Assembly: GCA_029204225.1 (NCBI GenBank)
Contig: CM055099.1
Coordinates: forward strand, 56,767,512-56,831,511
Source of the DNA: Diphasiastrum complanatum
Taxonomy: Eukaryota; Streptophyta; Lycopodiopsida; Lycopodiales; Lycopodiaceae
Reading direction: 5' to 3'
DNA length: 64,000 nucleotides
Of this stretch, positions 44,768 to 58,313 are shown piece by piece. Numbering within the stretch: the stretch's first letter is position 1; each line of letters starts with the position of its first letter. The notes beneath the pieces were generated by a model, which saw only the letters and a program-made list of their open reading frames with translations, was not told where the DNA came from and did not search any database. Both the position numbers and the translations under genes were made by a program.

Positions 44768-46387
44768 GGGGGCAACGCTCCTCTTTTATTGGGACCTCTC
44801 TTATTGGGACGGAGGGGATTACCCTCGGCAGAGTGCATTGATCCCCACGTCCCAGGAGTAATCCGCTCTGCCCGTTTTTTTTTTTTTAATATTGGTTGCT
44901 CGGGTGCCACGTGTCTGGGCAACCAGAATTTATCCCATAAGATTTTTTATGGGATTTTTCAAAGGCCATATATATCCAATGACTCTCAAAATTATTCATG
45001 TGTGTACCAGGCGTGTTGGTGCCCGGCGCCACCGCACCCGTTGCCCAGTGCCACCCCTGCCTGATGCCAGCGATTGCCGGGCACCACCCCGGCCAGCTTG
45101 CACGGCGCCACATGCAGTGTGCCCGCCGAAATTCATTTTCAACGAGCACCCTGAGCTCGCCGGACCGCGAAAAATGGGTCGGGCAGCCCACTCCACGTGT
45201 TGTAGATGCAGAGGCACTGGAGCGGGCATTACCCCCTCCCGTGCCAATAAGCGACTTCGGGGGCACCGGATGGAAAGTGCCAAGAACAGAGAGAGGGTAA
45301 TGATGGGGTAAGAGAGAGAAAACATGAGGGGGCCTGGAATTCGCCAGGGTCCAGGGTAAGAGAGAGAGGGGGGAGTTTCCGAGGAAGGGGAATCATGAGA
45401 CTTTGCGAGGGAGGAGGGGCAGGAGAATTCGGGGAGAGAGAGAGAGACCATGTGGGGGAGTGATGGTGGCTGGGATTTGTGAAGGGGAGAATTCGCGAGG
45501 GCTGGGGATTCGCCAGAATTCACGACGGAAGGGGAATTTGCTGGAGGGGTATTCACGGGGAAAAGAATTCGTGAGGGAGAGGGGAGGCGATTCACAAGGA
45601 GAATTTGCGATGAAGCGAGAGGGGGTTTGTAGTGCAGTGCAGGTGAACTCGTGGAGGATTCGTACTTGAAATTGCCGGAAAGAGAAAACATGATTCGTAC
45701 TTGAAGTCTCCGGAGGGGAAGTCGCCGGAGGAAATTTGTCGGATGGAATTCGCGACATGGAGGTGAATTCGTGAGAGAATTTGTGAATTCCTAGGGAGCC
45801 TTTTCTTTTTATTTTTTATTTTTGTTTTTTTTTTTAAAATTTGGTTTATCCTTAAGGTTAGGGTTGGCATGGGTAGGGTTAGGTCAGTTTTTTTTCTTAA
45901 GGTGATTTTTTGACAAAAACTTCAAAATGAAGAACTAAAAAAAAACTTAACAAAGAAGCTGAACTTCAAAAATGAAAATTTGAAGTGCTTCTCTCTCACT
46001 TGGAAAATCCACAAGAAATTTTTTAAAATTTTGGCCAGCTTAACCCATCTTCACTAAATTGATCATAACTCCCTCAATATTGATCCAAATCACACAAACT
46101 CCCGGACTGTACCTACAAGTATGGTACAACAAAACAGAGTGATTGCAGCGGAGAAAGTGTTCGGAGTGCGCCAAAAGTGATTTCACCATTCCATTGGGCA
46201 CGTAGTTGGGAGTTGACGACTGAGTGCATTTCGAAAGGTGATGCCGATTTGGCTTTCAAATTGGTGGAAAAGCGGCAAGTGTCCTGGTAAGAGAAATAGT
46301 GCAGGTCATTATTTTCAACTTCTGACATCACAGTTGGCCTCGACATACTGCTTTTAGCCTACGACAAAAGTTTCAAGCAGTTTTGCG
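44768..46387. other. GC-rich, repeat-laden stretch without recognised gene
   Basis: From 44999 to about 45270 the sequence is CpG- and GCC-rich. From 45300 to 45780 purine-rich, with many degenerate GAATTCG(C/T)GAGGG-like phrases. Open frames on both strands (up to 231 codons, minus 45691-44996) follow from composition; none shows a domain. From 45800 it is AT-rich and leads into the leader of copia L, whose primer site I could not find. Confidence 0.5.
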
Positions 46388-47636
46388 ATGGCAAACATGA
46401 GAGAGTCCATTTTGAGTGAAAGTAGCAAATTGGATGGGATTTCCAACTATGCAGTGTGGAAATTCAAAATGAAAAACATACTGATGGAGAAAGATTGTGG
46501 GAAGTCGTCACTAGTGATGAGAGAAGGCCGCCAAATGAAGCGGATATCAAAGTGTTCGACAAAAAGATGAGAAAAGCTTTGACCTTCATTAATTTGTCAG
46601 TGAAGGATCACATCATTATCCACATTTGTGATGCTGTTACACCCAGACAGGCATGGGATGTGCTAAAGGAGCAATTCGAGACGTCAAATCCGTCAAGAAT
46701 CATGTTTCTGAAGTCCAAGCTGAATAGTGCCTGAATGGAACAAGGAGAGCACATTCAGATGTACATGACCAGAATCAAGACAATGAGGGATGAATTGCAT
46801 TCTATTGGTGAGCGCATACGTGATGTGCACAATGCATTGTGCGGCATTGCAGAACTCTATCAGATGTTTGTGAGCGGAATAGCATCAAGAGGAAGATTGC
46901 CAACCTTTGACGAGCTCACAAGAATCTTGATGCAGGAAGAGCAACGACGAGAAATGGTGAAAGCTAGATGTTAGAATACTGACGATCAACACTTGCGACA
47001 CGCCAAAAACAAGGCAAGGGCAAGGGCAAGAAGAAGTCTAAACAACAATTTGCCAAGTCTCAGGAGGATGAGGGATCTTCCAGTAAGACCAAGAAGAAAG
47101 GCAAAGCATTGTCATCTAATCAAGATGATCAAGCATGGTATATTGACTCGGGAGCCACAAGACACATGATAGGTAACAAGAATTGGTTCAGTAGCTTGAA
47201 AGTGTTGGATAATGGAACGTCTGTTTCACAAGCAAATGGTGAGGTGTGCAAGATCAAGGGGATAGGCAACGTTTCAATCCAACTACCTGATGGAAGAAGC
47301 AGGATGATCAGGGAGGTACTTTACGTACCAGGTTTGAAGAAAAATCTACTTTTTGTTGGAGTTATTACTGATCAAAAGTTGAAAGTAGAATTCGCCCATG
47401 ATCGTTGCTTTGTGAAGGATGTGAACCAAAAGTTCAAAGTTATTGCAGATGGAGTAAGGGAGCCCAATACAAAATTGTACAGGTTGAATGCTACAATCAA
47501 GGGGCAACATGGACTCGTATCGTCCATTCCATGGCAAACTGAGTTGTGGCATAAGAGGCTTGGTCACTTGAACTTGGGACGTCTTAGTTTGATGAGAACA
47601 TTGGAGATGGTAATAGGATTTTACCTGGAGGATTGA
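46388..47636 (+). pseudogene. Copia L gag-protease-integrase fragment
   Basis: Gag starts MANMRESILSESSKLDGISN, shifts frame near 46475 and meets a TGA at 46732 and a TAG near 46972; diagnostic pieces are WDVLKEQFE, RIMFLKSKL and LPTFDELTRILMQEEQRR. The Lys/Gly-rich tail has no CCHC knuckle. Protease at 47136 reads WYIDSGATRHM. The pre-integrase part LYVPGLKKNLL is followed by LWHKRLGHLNLGRLSLM, the start of the HHCC domain, after which it breaks at 47636 against an antisense gypsy fragment. It is a different copia lineage from A/B/C (protease DSGAT-HM, gag type). Confidence 0.85.
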
Positions 47637-47689
47637 GAGCTCACAAGCTGGAGCACAGTTGTGTGCTAGAGCACGAACTAAAAGTGTGC

Positions 47690-48965
47690 GTTGAAAGCAG
47701 GGGAATAAGGCCTCTGGCTGTCTCCAAAATTGTAGGCAATCTCTTTAGGTAGGAATGATCTTCCCACGTGTTGTCTTCCGAAGGTAATCCTTTCCGTTTG
47801 ATCAGGTATTTATGTATTCACTTCCCATTTTGTAGCTCTTTATCTCGGTAACCCACCACTGCCTCTGGTTCTACTTCCAAATTCCTCTCTTCATTGATTG
47901 GTGGTAGTTCAACCACTATTTGAACATTTTTTCCGATATGTTTCTTCAACAGGCTAACATGGAACACGCTATGCATTTTGTCTATGGTTGGTAAGTCCAG
48001 TTCATATGCTAGTTCACCCACCCTTTTGAGGATTTGATGTGGCCCATAGAATCGTGGAGATAGCTTCTCGCTCTTGGTTTTCTTTAATACTGATTGGCGA
48101 TAGGGCTGTAATCGTAAGTACACATAATCCCCTTCGTGGAATTCCCTAAATGATTGGAGTTTGTCCGAATAATATTTCATCTTTTGTTGAGCTTCTTGCA
48201 TATGATCTTGATTCGCCTTAAGGATGTTTTGCATGTTCTGCAGTTCATCTGCTACTGTCGCCACAGTTACGTCCGCTAACTCCATGTCAATTGGCGTTGT
48301 AGGTTCACATCCATACAATGCATTAAACGATGTCATTCCAATCGACATGTGGGGTGTTGAGTTATAACTGAATTCTGTCAAATGCAAACAATCAATCCAT
48401 TTTGTTTGTTGGTCACAAACAAAATGCCTTAAGTAACATTCCAACCATTGATTTACCCTTTCGGTCTATCCATCAGTCTCTAGGTGAAATGCAGTGCTCA
48501 AACATGGTTTGGTCTTTAATTTTTCCATCATCTCCTTCCAAAATCATTTAGCAAATCTTGGATCTCTGTCACACACTATTTCCTTTGGTAGTCCATGCAA
48601 TTTAAAAATATTTTTAAGAAATAGTTGTGCCACTTGTGCTGCACCATAAGTAGTCTTGTAGGGAATGAAATGGGCATATTTCGTCAACCGGTCCACCACC
48701 ACGTAAATTCCATTGGATCCTCCCAATATTGTTGGAAGAGATGGGATGAAATCCATACTGATACTTTTCCATCATTGAGAAGGAACCGATAGTGGTTGTA
48801 ACAACCCAGGTTTCTTCACATGTTCTAATTTATGGATCTGGCAGGGGGTACATTCCCTAACCAACTTGTAGATATCTTGCTTCATTCCTTGCCATTTGAA
48901 AAGACTTTTAACTTTTTGATAGGTCTTTAGTATTCCCGAATGTGTTCACCCCTGGCTATCATTGA
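47690..48965 (-). pseudogene. Chromodomain-type Ty3/gypsy integrase fragment (I)
   Basis: Read on the minus strand: HSGILKTYQKVK and CTPCQIHKLEHVKKPGLLQ (zinc-binding HHCC region, 48960-48790), then MDFIPSLPTILGGSNGIYVV, DRLTKYAHFIPY and VCDRDPRFAK of the core (48756-48544; DFI and DRDPRF hold the first two Asp), then a stop and the remainder with SYNSTPHMSIG and FNALYG, then the C-terminal RFYGPHQILKRVGELAYELD and HSVFHVSLLKK (about 48070-47920). Near 47810-47735 YLIKRKGLPSEDNTWE matches a chromodomain core, identifying a chromovirus. RT and LTRs are absent. Confidence 0.85.
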
Positions 48966-48996
48966 GAAGGCCAGGTCTACACATGAGAGATCTCAT

Positions 48997-49744
48997 TGTT
49001 GTTTTCTATATTTCAAAAGCTTTTGACTTGGTTTGGCGAGAAAGCCATCAACCAAAATGGTGGTCTTGGCTTCAGGCTTGGTGATATAGTCATTGTGAAA
49101 GATTCAACTAGTTTCATCACATTTTGCAATATTTCCATATTTGGCATATTGAGGCCAAAACTTGTTTTAGACTTAGAGGTTGACTTTTCAAAGTTCATTA
49201 GTCTAAATTTCATTCGAATAAACACTTTTTTGAAAGTGTGGGAAAGATAGAATGCGAGTTTGAGTAGATTCAATTTGAATAAGTTGGGTACATTGAATCT
49301 AGACCCAAAATTGGTAGGGTTAGCATTTTGGTGGGAAAGCCAAGTGGCCAAATAGGGTTTGGACCTGCTATAAAAGGATGTAACTCGTGGAGAGAGTCAT
49401 CTTCTCTCTTCTCTATCTCATTTCATGCTTATACATGGTTCTCTTGGGTTCTACTATCCATTGGTGCACTATCTTGGTGATTGCTTGCAATTCTATGTGT
49501 AGAATGATCTATATTTGTTATTTTTGGATCCACACGTGTGAAATACAGTAGCTTGCTGGTTTTGTACGGAAAGCAATAGTACATAATCATTTCATTCAAG
49601 TTTGATCAAGTTCTATTAGTGTTTGCATCTCAAATTGTGTGTAGATGCTGATTTTTTTACATTGGTGAAATTGATAGTGTATTTCTCTTTCTAGCCAAAG
49701 ATCATTCAAGTAGATTGGATCTTAAGGATATGAAATCTTTCACA
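48997..49744 (+). repeat. 5' LTR of copia B (left edge approximate)
   Basis: Ends TCTTTCACA at 49744, directly before the primer site. TATA box CTATAAAAGG near 49369. CACACGTGTG at 49531-49540, about 160 bp after the TATA. The left edge is placed at TGTTGTTTTC by expected length and by the end of gypsy I; no second copy remains to confirm it. Confidence 0.65.
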
Positions 49745-49757
49745 TGGTATCAGAGCT
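49745..49757 (+). promoter_or_regulatory. Primer-binding site of copia B
   Basis: TGGTATCAGAGCT, one base from the element A site. Confidence 0.9.
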
Positions 49758-50344
49758 TGTGTTTCAGGTTATGAAGGAGGAAATCATATCTATCAATGAT
49801 TTGGTGAAGATATCAAGTCTAGAGCATGCTAGAGAGGATTCTACACCAAAATCGAATTTTTTGCTTTTGTAGATTGGATCTTTTGTAGATCAAAACACTA
49901 AATAGGTCAATATACTTGCTCAATTCCGTTTTTTGAATTCACATGCTGGATTTGGCCGATTTTTGGATCATTGGTTCAGCCTAAGTGGTGGCTTATAGAT
50001 TGCATATCAAATTTTCAGCATTTGCATGTAGATTTGGAATAGTCAATTTTTTGTGATTTTGTCAAAACCCTAATTTTGATTGGATCTCTAGATAGTGAGG
50101 TTGCTAGACGTCATTTGAGTGTGTTTCAATCTTAGGAAGTGGCAAAAGTCATTAGATTGAGGATAGATCATAGGTTGATCAAGATTCCATGATTCTATGT
50201 GTTGATTTGCTTGGATAAGTGCTAGAAGAAAATTTGTGAGATAGTTTCAAATCTTGGTGATTTCTTTTGAAAGCATTTGTTGTTGTTCGAAGGAGTGCTT
50301 TGTGCATTGAAACAGGTTGAAAGAGAAGATCAGGTCATTGCTAC

Positions 50345-53300
50345 ATGGCAACCTCAATTGGAGTCATGTTGGAAGCCAATGATAGGCTTACCTCAAGCAA
50401 CTATTCATTATGGAAAGTGAGGATGGAGTCACTTCTTGAGATGAATGATGTTTTGGATATTGTTGTAGGTTTGGAGGAGAGACCAGCAACACAACAAGAT
50501 CAATTGAGGTATGACAAGAGGGCCAATAAGGCTCTACACATGATAAAGATGAATGTTACCAATGAACTTCTCAAGGAAGTTGGTAAGTGCACATCATCTT
50601 TGGAAGCTTGGAATTCATTGAAGAAGCTTTATGAATCCAAGTCTACTTCTAGAGTGTTGACTCTAAAAAGGCAAATCTTTTCTTGTTTGCAAAAGAATGA
50701 AGAAAGTCCAAGTACTTTTGTTTTGAGAATGAAAGCATTGAATGATGAGTTAGCTTGCATAGATGAAAGCAATAAGGAAGGAGAGCTTATTCAAGTTATT
50801 CTTAATGGCTTGTTGGATGCTCATGCTAACATTGGTCAAAGTATTGCTATTCAAAAGACTTTGCCAAGTTTGATGGATCTTCAAGAGATCTTGATCAATG
50901 AGGAATATAGGCTTCAAGCAAGAGGTGGATCTACATCGACACTTCAAGAGGATGCTATGTTCACAAAGGGCAAATTCAAGGGCAAAAACAAAAGCAAGTG
51001 GTCTAAAGGGAAAGATCAAGTGGATGCTTCTTCAAGTGGCAAAAAGAAGGATAGATCAAAGCTCAAGTGCTTCTATTGTGGCATCAAAGGACACTTTGCA
51101 AGTGAGTGCTACAAGAAGAAGAGAGATCAAGGAGACAAGCAAGGTAATCTTACTCTTGATGAGGATGGTTTGGTTGTGCAAGATGCAAATGATGATGCTT
51201 TTGTGATGTCTTCATGTATGCTTGCTAATGATGGAGATCTAGATCCTTGGTGGATTGATAGTGGAGCAAGTTCACACATGACCTTTCACAAAGAATACTT
51301 CACTTCTTTGTTGGCATATGGAGATGACAAGAGGGTGATCTACACGGCCAATGATGGTGAGTGTGCAATCAAAGGGATTGGCACAATTCCTATTTCTCTC
51401 TTTACAAATAGGAATGTTCATTTGGAGAATGTCTTGTTTATTCCATCTATTACCAAGAATTTGCTTAGTGTGAGTCAAATGCTAAGTAAGGGCCTCAAGG
51501 TGGAGTTTGATGGAGATGCTTGTTTGATCAAAAGGAAGGATGTCTTGATTGGAAAAGGTAAAAGGCAAGGGAAGTTGTTCAAACTTGATGCTTGTGTTAT
51601 TGCTAACCAAGTTGGATGTGTTGCAAGGGAGCAAATTTCTATTCAAGAGGTTTGGCACAAAAGGATGGGACACCTCAACTTCAAGTCATTGGAGGTAATG
51701 GCAAGGAAGAAGGTTGTGATTGGTCTTCCAAGTTCCTTAAGTAATGACAAGCATGTTTGTGAGTCTTGTGCTTTGTCTAAGTCACATAGACTACCTTATA
51801 CTAGATCTACATCTAGATCTACAAAGCCTTTTCAACTTGTACATTCGGATATTCATGGATTTACTACAATAAGCAATAGTGGAGCTAAGATGTATGTAAC
51901 ATTCATTGATGATTTTAGTAGATTTTGTTGGATCTATATACTAAAGAGCAAGGATGAAGTGTATGATGTCTTTTTCAAGTTCAAGAATGCAAGGGAGAAC
52001 CAATTTTCCACAAAGATCAAGTGCTTGAGAGGTGACAATGGTGGTGAGTACATATCTAACAAGTTCAAGGCCTTTTGTGATGAGCATGGGATCAAGAGGG
52101 AGTGTACAACATCAAGGACCCCACAACAAAATGGAGTGGCTGAAAGGAAGAATATAACTTTATGTGAAAGTGCTAAAGCTATGAGGTTAAGTGCTAATCT
52201 TGACAAATCATTTTGGGATCAAGCTTTGTTGTGTGCCAATTTCTTGTGCAATAGGTGGCCGAGTGCTATTTTGGATGGAAGGACACCTTTTGAGATGCTA
52301 TTCAAGAGGAGGCCGAGTGTCAACTTTCTAAGAACCTTTAATTGCACATGCTATGTCAACATTACTCTTGATGATAGGACCAAGGAAGATCCATCTTCAA
52401 GAAGAGATATTTTTGTTGGATATAGTGAGGTGAGTAAAGCCTACAAGGTTTGCATTCCTTCTACTAACAAAGTGATTGTTGGTAGAGATGTCATTTTTGA
52501 TGAGGGAGACATTCCAAAGGTGTCTTCAAGCATGATTGATGGTAAAGTAGATGGTTCTAACATTCTTGATGTTGATGAGAAGGATCATACTTTGGATGGT
52601 GGTGATGATGGACCTTCATCAAGTCAAAAGCCAAGGAGAACATCAAGAGAAAGACAAGTACCTTCAAGGCTCACATATGATCAAAAGGGTAAGCAAGTAG
52701 TTTCTAGAAATTATGTTGCTTTCCTAACCTCTTTGGATGAGCCTACAAGTGTAGATCAAGCAAGGAAAGAAGAGGAGTGGATCCAAGCAATGGATCTTGA
52801 GTATCGATCTCTTATGAAGAGTAGAACATCTTTTGGAAGATCTTCTTGTGTACATGGAGCTATGCAAGTGGATGGATGTTATCTTGCTATAAATTCAAGT
52901 AATGGATCTAGAAAACAATTTTTTTTCAATGACTTTGATGGTCAAGTTGAAGATCAAGAGGTTGATCTCAAAGCGCTTCAACTAGTCAAAAGGGAAGTTG
53001 GCAATTTGGAGCTAGTCAAGAGCATCAAAGGAGAGGTAATTGGCAAAGGTGTTATGGATCTGTTTTTGCAGCATATTGAAGACTCAAGTAAGGTCAAAGG
53101 AGCAGCAAGGAAGTGTTGTTCAAGTTTACTTTACTTGTTCTATCTCATGTTTGAGCAATTTGATGTGGATGTGTGCAAATTGTCAAGATATGGTAAAACT
53201 AGCTACGTTGGTGAGCATTGTTTTGATGTTGGATTTGTACTAGCATTCTTGGCTGATTTTGCTGATGGAAATGAAGCTATTGGAGGTTCATTATGTCACT

Positions 53301-53493
53301 CATCCATGGCTAATTTCTCAAGTGTTGAGCTACTTGGTGCCAATACTTGGAGATTGTCAATTTTTGGTGAATTCATGGTCATTTTCTTGTGTCAAGTAGA
53401 TCTTGAAGATGGACTAGTGCAAACTACTTGGTTTATGGAGTCATGTCGTGTTGGATTTGCATCATTTATGTACTCACCTACTCATGGATTTCC
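50345..53493 (+). CDS. Copia B polyprotein with RT replaced, interrupted by element C
   Basis: One open frame of about 1050 codons up to the insertion point. Gag 1-240; CCHC knuckle C242-C245-H250-C255; protease D305 in WWIDSGASSH; integrase H438/H443/C472/C475 and D502, D564, E600. All are intact. The N-terminal edge of RT is reached (EEEWIQAMDLEYRSLMKS, about residues 810-825), but from about residue 827 the sequence stops resembling RT: no MDV, YGLKQA or YVDD boxes. The replacement continues open for about 220 codons, including VDLEDGLV and FMESC, and resumes after element C at 59775. A matching segment occurs in D. The last six residues before the stop at 53515 come from the LTR of C. It is non-autonomous. 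Confidence 0.85.
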
Positions 53494-54355
53494 TGATAAA
53501 TTTTTCAGTTTTTAGGACAATAATGATTGTACTTTACAATCATAGAGAGTTATTTGTTGCTTAATCAATGAATCTATCAAGTTCTACACATTAGATCTTG
53601 ATCTAGATTCACTACACTTGGATTTAAGCAAGAGCAATGGATCAACACATCATTTTTTAGTGAGAGCAGCCTCACACGTGTGGAGTACTATCCACTGTAC
53701 GGCCTGCACCTGAAACAAAAAGTACAATGATACTAGATAGCAATCATACATAAAAATCACAAGACAAATGACTAGAAATCTCACAAAAGTGTAGAGTACA
53801 AAAGTCTCATCAATCTTCTTAGCAAAATGATGATCCTTTTATGGATCAAGTACATCCATGAGCCTGGTACAGTCCAGCAGGCCTTCACACGTGTGAATAG
53901 TGCCACATCACTCAGATCTATCCATTTGATCCATCCTTGATCCTTATCCAATAGTTGACCTTCTAGAATATGACTAAAATCCAAAAAGCTAGTCTCCTAG
54001 AATATAGGAATATTCCCTACAAAATAGGATCTAAGGAAAATGGTCAACTTTTATCTTCTAGTACTCTATAAACACGTGTGAACATCCACTTGCCATGTGG
54101 GAGCATTTACTCATGCACATGCAAGGAAAAGCTAATTTATAGGTGACTAGTCAACTTGTCTAAAAACTAGTCATTTCATGTTCACACTAACTAGAATGAT
54201 ACAAAATCAATTTGGATATATACAAACATGAAAAATACATCCTTTCACACGTGGGAACAGGCTCCACATGTGTGAAATCAGATCATCAATATATTCTAAT
54301 GTTTGATCAATATTTACATGAACCAATGTCAAGTGAGAAGTGACAATTTTCAACA
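53494..54355 (-). repeat. 3' LTR of element C
   Basis: On the minus strand starts TGTTGAAAATTGTC and ends ATTTATCA. CACACGTGTG at 53673-53682 and 53886-53895; near 54260-54285 CACACGTGGG and CACATGTGTG. The latter is CACACGTGTG in the other LTR, a CpG to TpG change. Confidence 0.93.
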
Positions 54356-54367
54356 CTCCTCCTCACT
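54356..54367 (-). promoter_or_regulatory. Polypurine tract of element C
   Basis: The minus strand reads AGTGAGGAGGAG before the LTR, identical to element A. Confidence 0.88.
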
Positions 54368-54368
54368 T

Positions 54369-57300
54369 CTAACTTGGCAAATCTAGTGTACATCTATCTA
54401 CAATTCCAAGAGCATATCTTAAGTTAAAAAATGGATCTTTGGACAATGGTTTGGTTAAGATATCAGCTATGCATTCGGATGATGGTACATGATGTAGTTG
54501 CACTTCCTTGGATTGTACCTTCTCCCTCACAAAGTGGTGAGCTATCTCAATATGCTTTGTTCTAGCATGGAAGATAGGATTTGAAGCAATTTGTTGAGAA
54601 GCTTGATTGTCACAAAATATGTAAGGGATCTCCTCGGCCTCTAGCACATGTAGTTCCATCAAGAGTCTTCTTAGCCATAGGAGCTCTTTGGTTGTTGAAG
54701 TCAATGCCTTGTACTCGGCTTCACAAGAAGATAGTGAGATTGTATCTTGCTTTTTGGAAAGCCAAGATATCACTCCTCCACAAAGAAATGTTGCAAATGC
54801 ACTAATGGACTTCCTATCCATCTTGTCACCTACAAAATCTGAATCCGAATAGGCTCTCAAGTGCAAGTAAGATTCTTCATAAAGTATGCCAAAAAATCTA
54901 GTACTAGAAACATATCTAAGTACTCTCTTGGCACTTTTCCAATGATGAACTAAAGGAGCTTGCATACTTTGACTCAACTTGCTTACACAAAAACTTATAG
55001 TGATGGTTAAATAGATTAGAGAGCCTATAAGCTTCCTAAAGAGAGTGATGTCCTCAAAGGATACTTCATCACCTTCATTAGTTGCTTTCACAACATGCTC
55101 CATGGGGTGTCAATCCCCTTACAATCTTTCATACCAAATCTTTCAAGAATGGAAGTAGCATACTTAGATTGACTTATGAAAGTACAATTGCTACTTCTAG
55201 ACACTTCTATCCCAAGTATAAACTTTAGGAAGCCTAGATCTACCATCTTGAACTCACTAGATAAGTCAACTTTTACTTTGCCTATGCCATCATCATCATT
55301 TTCTGTCATAATGATGTCATCAACATAAAGAACCAAAATGATGATCTTTCCTTCATTACATTTGAAATATAAAGAAGGTTCATAAGCACTTAGTACAAAA
55401 CCAAGGGAATAGAGAAAATCATGCAACCTAGAGTACCAATCTCTAGGTGCTTGCTTCAAGCCATATAGGCTCTTCCTTAAGTAGCACACCTTTTGCTCCT
55501 CACCAACCTTGATGAAGCCCTTGGGTTGCATCATGTAGATTTCCTCTTCTAAGAAGCCATTCAAGAAGGCATCTGTCACATCCATTTGGTAGAGATCCCA
55601 TTTGAACAAAGTAGCAATGCAAATGATTAATCTAATAGCTTAGCTATAGGTGCAAATGTTTCTTCATAATCCAATCCTTTTATTTGAAGAAATCCCTTAG
55701 CAACAAGCCTAGCTTTGTAGTTACTAATAGATCCAGCTGGATTGTACTTAATTCTATAAATCCACTTACATGCAAGTGGTTTCTTTCCTCTTGGAAGATT
55801 TACAAGATTCCAAGTATGATTCTCTTCTAATGCATCATACTCTACTTGCATTGCATCTCTCCAAACTTTAGATTTACATGCTTCTTCAAAAGATAATGGT
55901 TCTTCAAGCAATGTAGCTAAAAAAGAGTAAGAGGTAGAAGATGTAGAGCCTTCCTTTTGCTTTCCCTTGTCCACATAGGTAAGCCTTGAGGGCTCGACCT
56001 TGCTCCTTGATGATCTTCTCGGCCCCTTTTGACTCGGATCCAAATCTCCATCCTCGGGTTTGTCATGATCCTCCTCAGGTTTGTCAAGATCCTCCTCGGA
56101 TTTGTCAAGATATTCAATGCACAATGGGTTAGATCCATTTGACAAGCTCTTAGCAAATTGTGACTCATCAAAAAGTACATCCTTGCTTACCTTTACTTTC
56201 TTGGATGTAGGATCATATATCCTATATCCCTTGCTATTTTCTCCATAGCCAACAAAGATTCCTTTGAAGGAGGTAGCATCTTCTTTCCTTCTAGTTTCCA
56301 AAGGAATGTGTACATAACAAGTACATCCAAAGATCTTAAAATCTTTTACATTGGGTTGATAAGGTGAGATCCCATCTATAGCACTACTAGGAAGTCTATT
56401 ACACAAATAATTAGCACATGTTATGGCTTCTCCCCAAAATGAGATGGGAAGTGATGCATCAAGCCTCAAGGACTTTGCACACTCACATAGACTCCTATTT
56501 TTCCTCTCGGCCACCCCATTTTGTTGAGGGGTGTAGGAACAAGTGTATTGTAACTTAATACCATTGATCTCACAAAAGTATTTCATTTTATTGGAGATGT
56601 ACTCTCCTCCATTATCACATCTTAGTGCTTTGATAGAAGTACTAAGTTGTTTCTCTACTAGAGACTTGAACTTAATGAAAGCTTCATAAACAAGACTTTT
56701 CTTTGATAGTAACTCAATCCATGTGAATCTAGTACAATCATCTATAAAAGTTACATACATCAAGGCACCTCCATTACTTGCATGTGAAAAACTATGTACA
56801 TCAGAATGTATGAGATCCAAGGGAGAGAGAGATCTTGATGAAGATCTCTTGTAAGAAGACTTGTGTGACTTTGCAAGGCCACATGCCTCACACATTTTTC
56901 CACACTTCTTGAAAGCTCTTGGTAGGCCGAGAGCTAGTTCCTTGCTTGCCATTGACTCCATAGATTGAAGATTAGGATGGCCTAATCTCTTATGCCAAAG
57001 CTCCACTTGAGTTAGCTCCTCCCTAGCCAAGTTCACACTTTCACTTGCAACATTAGCATCCAACCTGAAAAGTCTACCTTGCTTAATGCCACTAGCTATG
57101 CACTTATTGTTTTTCAAGATGGAACAAACTCCATTCTTGAAATGTACATCTAGTCCATTGTCCATTAATTGTCCTACATTAAGCAAGTTTCTTGAAATGG
57201 TAGGAACATACAAAACATTATCTAGATCTATCCTTTTAGATGTGCCTAAGCAAAGAGGTATAGATCCTATGCCATCTAACTTGCATGCTTGATCACTAGC

Positions 57301-58313
57301 AGTGTATATTGACTTCTTAGAGTCATTACAAGATAGAAGAGTAGAAAAATAATGCTTGTTAAAGGACATGTGGGAACTAGCCCCACTATCTATCCACCAT
57401 GTGTCTTGACTTGAAGTTGGTGTAGATGCAACCATTAAGGATGTGTTGAATCCATCCTCATCTTCTTCCTCTTGAGCAATGTTCCCTTGATCTCCTTTGG
57501 CTTGTTGATTCTTCTTCAAGTAGCATTCTGAGGCAAAGTGTCCTCTCTTTCGACAAAAGAAACACTTTAGTTTTGCCTTGTTCTTCACTTTGCCTTTGGA
57601 GGTAGATCCTCCATTCTTCATCTCGGCCTCCTTGCCTTGATTTTTATTGAATGGATTTTGTTTCTTCTTTCCTTTAGATGTAAAGTTAGCTTTCTCCTCT
57701 CCTCCATTAAGTGACATGCTATCCATTCTTGTCTTGAGGTGTAGAAGCCTACTCTCCTCGGCCACAAGAACATTGTGCAACTTTTCAATGGATGGAAGAG
57801 AGTCTTGAATGGCAAATGATTGGACTAAGTTGGTAAACTCATCACCTAGACCATTCAAGATGATTTGTACTAGTTCTTGGTCTTGGATCTTCTCTCCTAT
57901 TGCACTTAACTCCTTGTTAAGAGATTTGATCCTAAGGACATACTCTTGTCCACTCTCTCCACTTCCTTTCATGCTTTGATAACTTGATTTCTTAGCATGA
58001 GGATTCTTGTAGTATTGTTGGATTCATAAATGCTCTTTAATGAATCCCAAGCATCTTTGTATGAGGTACAAGAAGACACCTCTTTCAAGAGGTCATTGCA
58101 TACATTTAACTTTATGCAATGTAGAGCTAATCTTGCTCTCTTCTTGTATTTGACTTGTTATTGGGGAGTTTGAGGCTCTTCCTCTACTCCTTGAACTATG
58201 TCATATAGATCATGGATCACTAGGAGTGATTCCATTCTCACTTTCCAAATGGAATAATTTGTGGAAGTGAGTCTCTCACTTGATTCCATCAAATATCCAC
58301 CCATGGATGACAT
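54369..58313 (-). pseudogene. Copia C gag-pol, broken by one stop and three frameshifts
   Basis: Starts MSSMGGYLMESSERLTSTNY at 58313. A TAA interrupts gag at about 58158, and a shift occurs at about 57975. From 57972 to 55627 one frame holds gag, CFFCRKRGHFASEC, protease WWIDSGASSHMS, integrase LWHKRLGH, HSDVH, CDNGGEYIS, NGVAERKNR, and RT up to YEETFAPIAK. A small deletion at about 55620 shifts to the RT palm (QMDVTDAFLNG, YGLKQAP, YVDDIIM; 55609-55100). A further shift at about 55100 leads to RNase H (SDSDFVGDK, LSSCEAEYKAL, CDNQASQ) and a stop at 54369. All catalytic residues I can identify are still present, so the lesions are few and recent. Confidence 0.92.

Noticed and set aside
44996-45691. 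231-codon minus-strand ORF in the GC-rich stretch
   Set aside because: Long only because stop codons are rare at this composition; all frames on both strands are open here and the residues reflect the DNA repeats.
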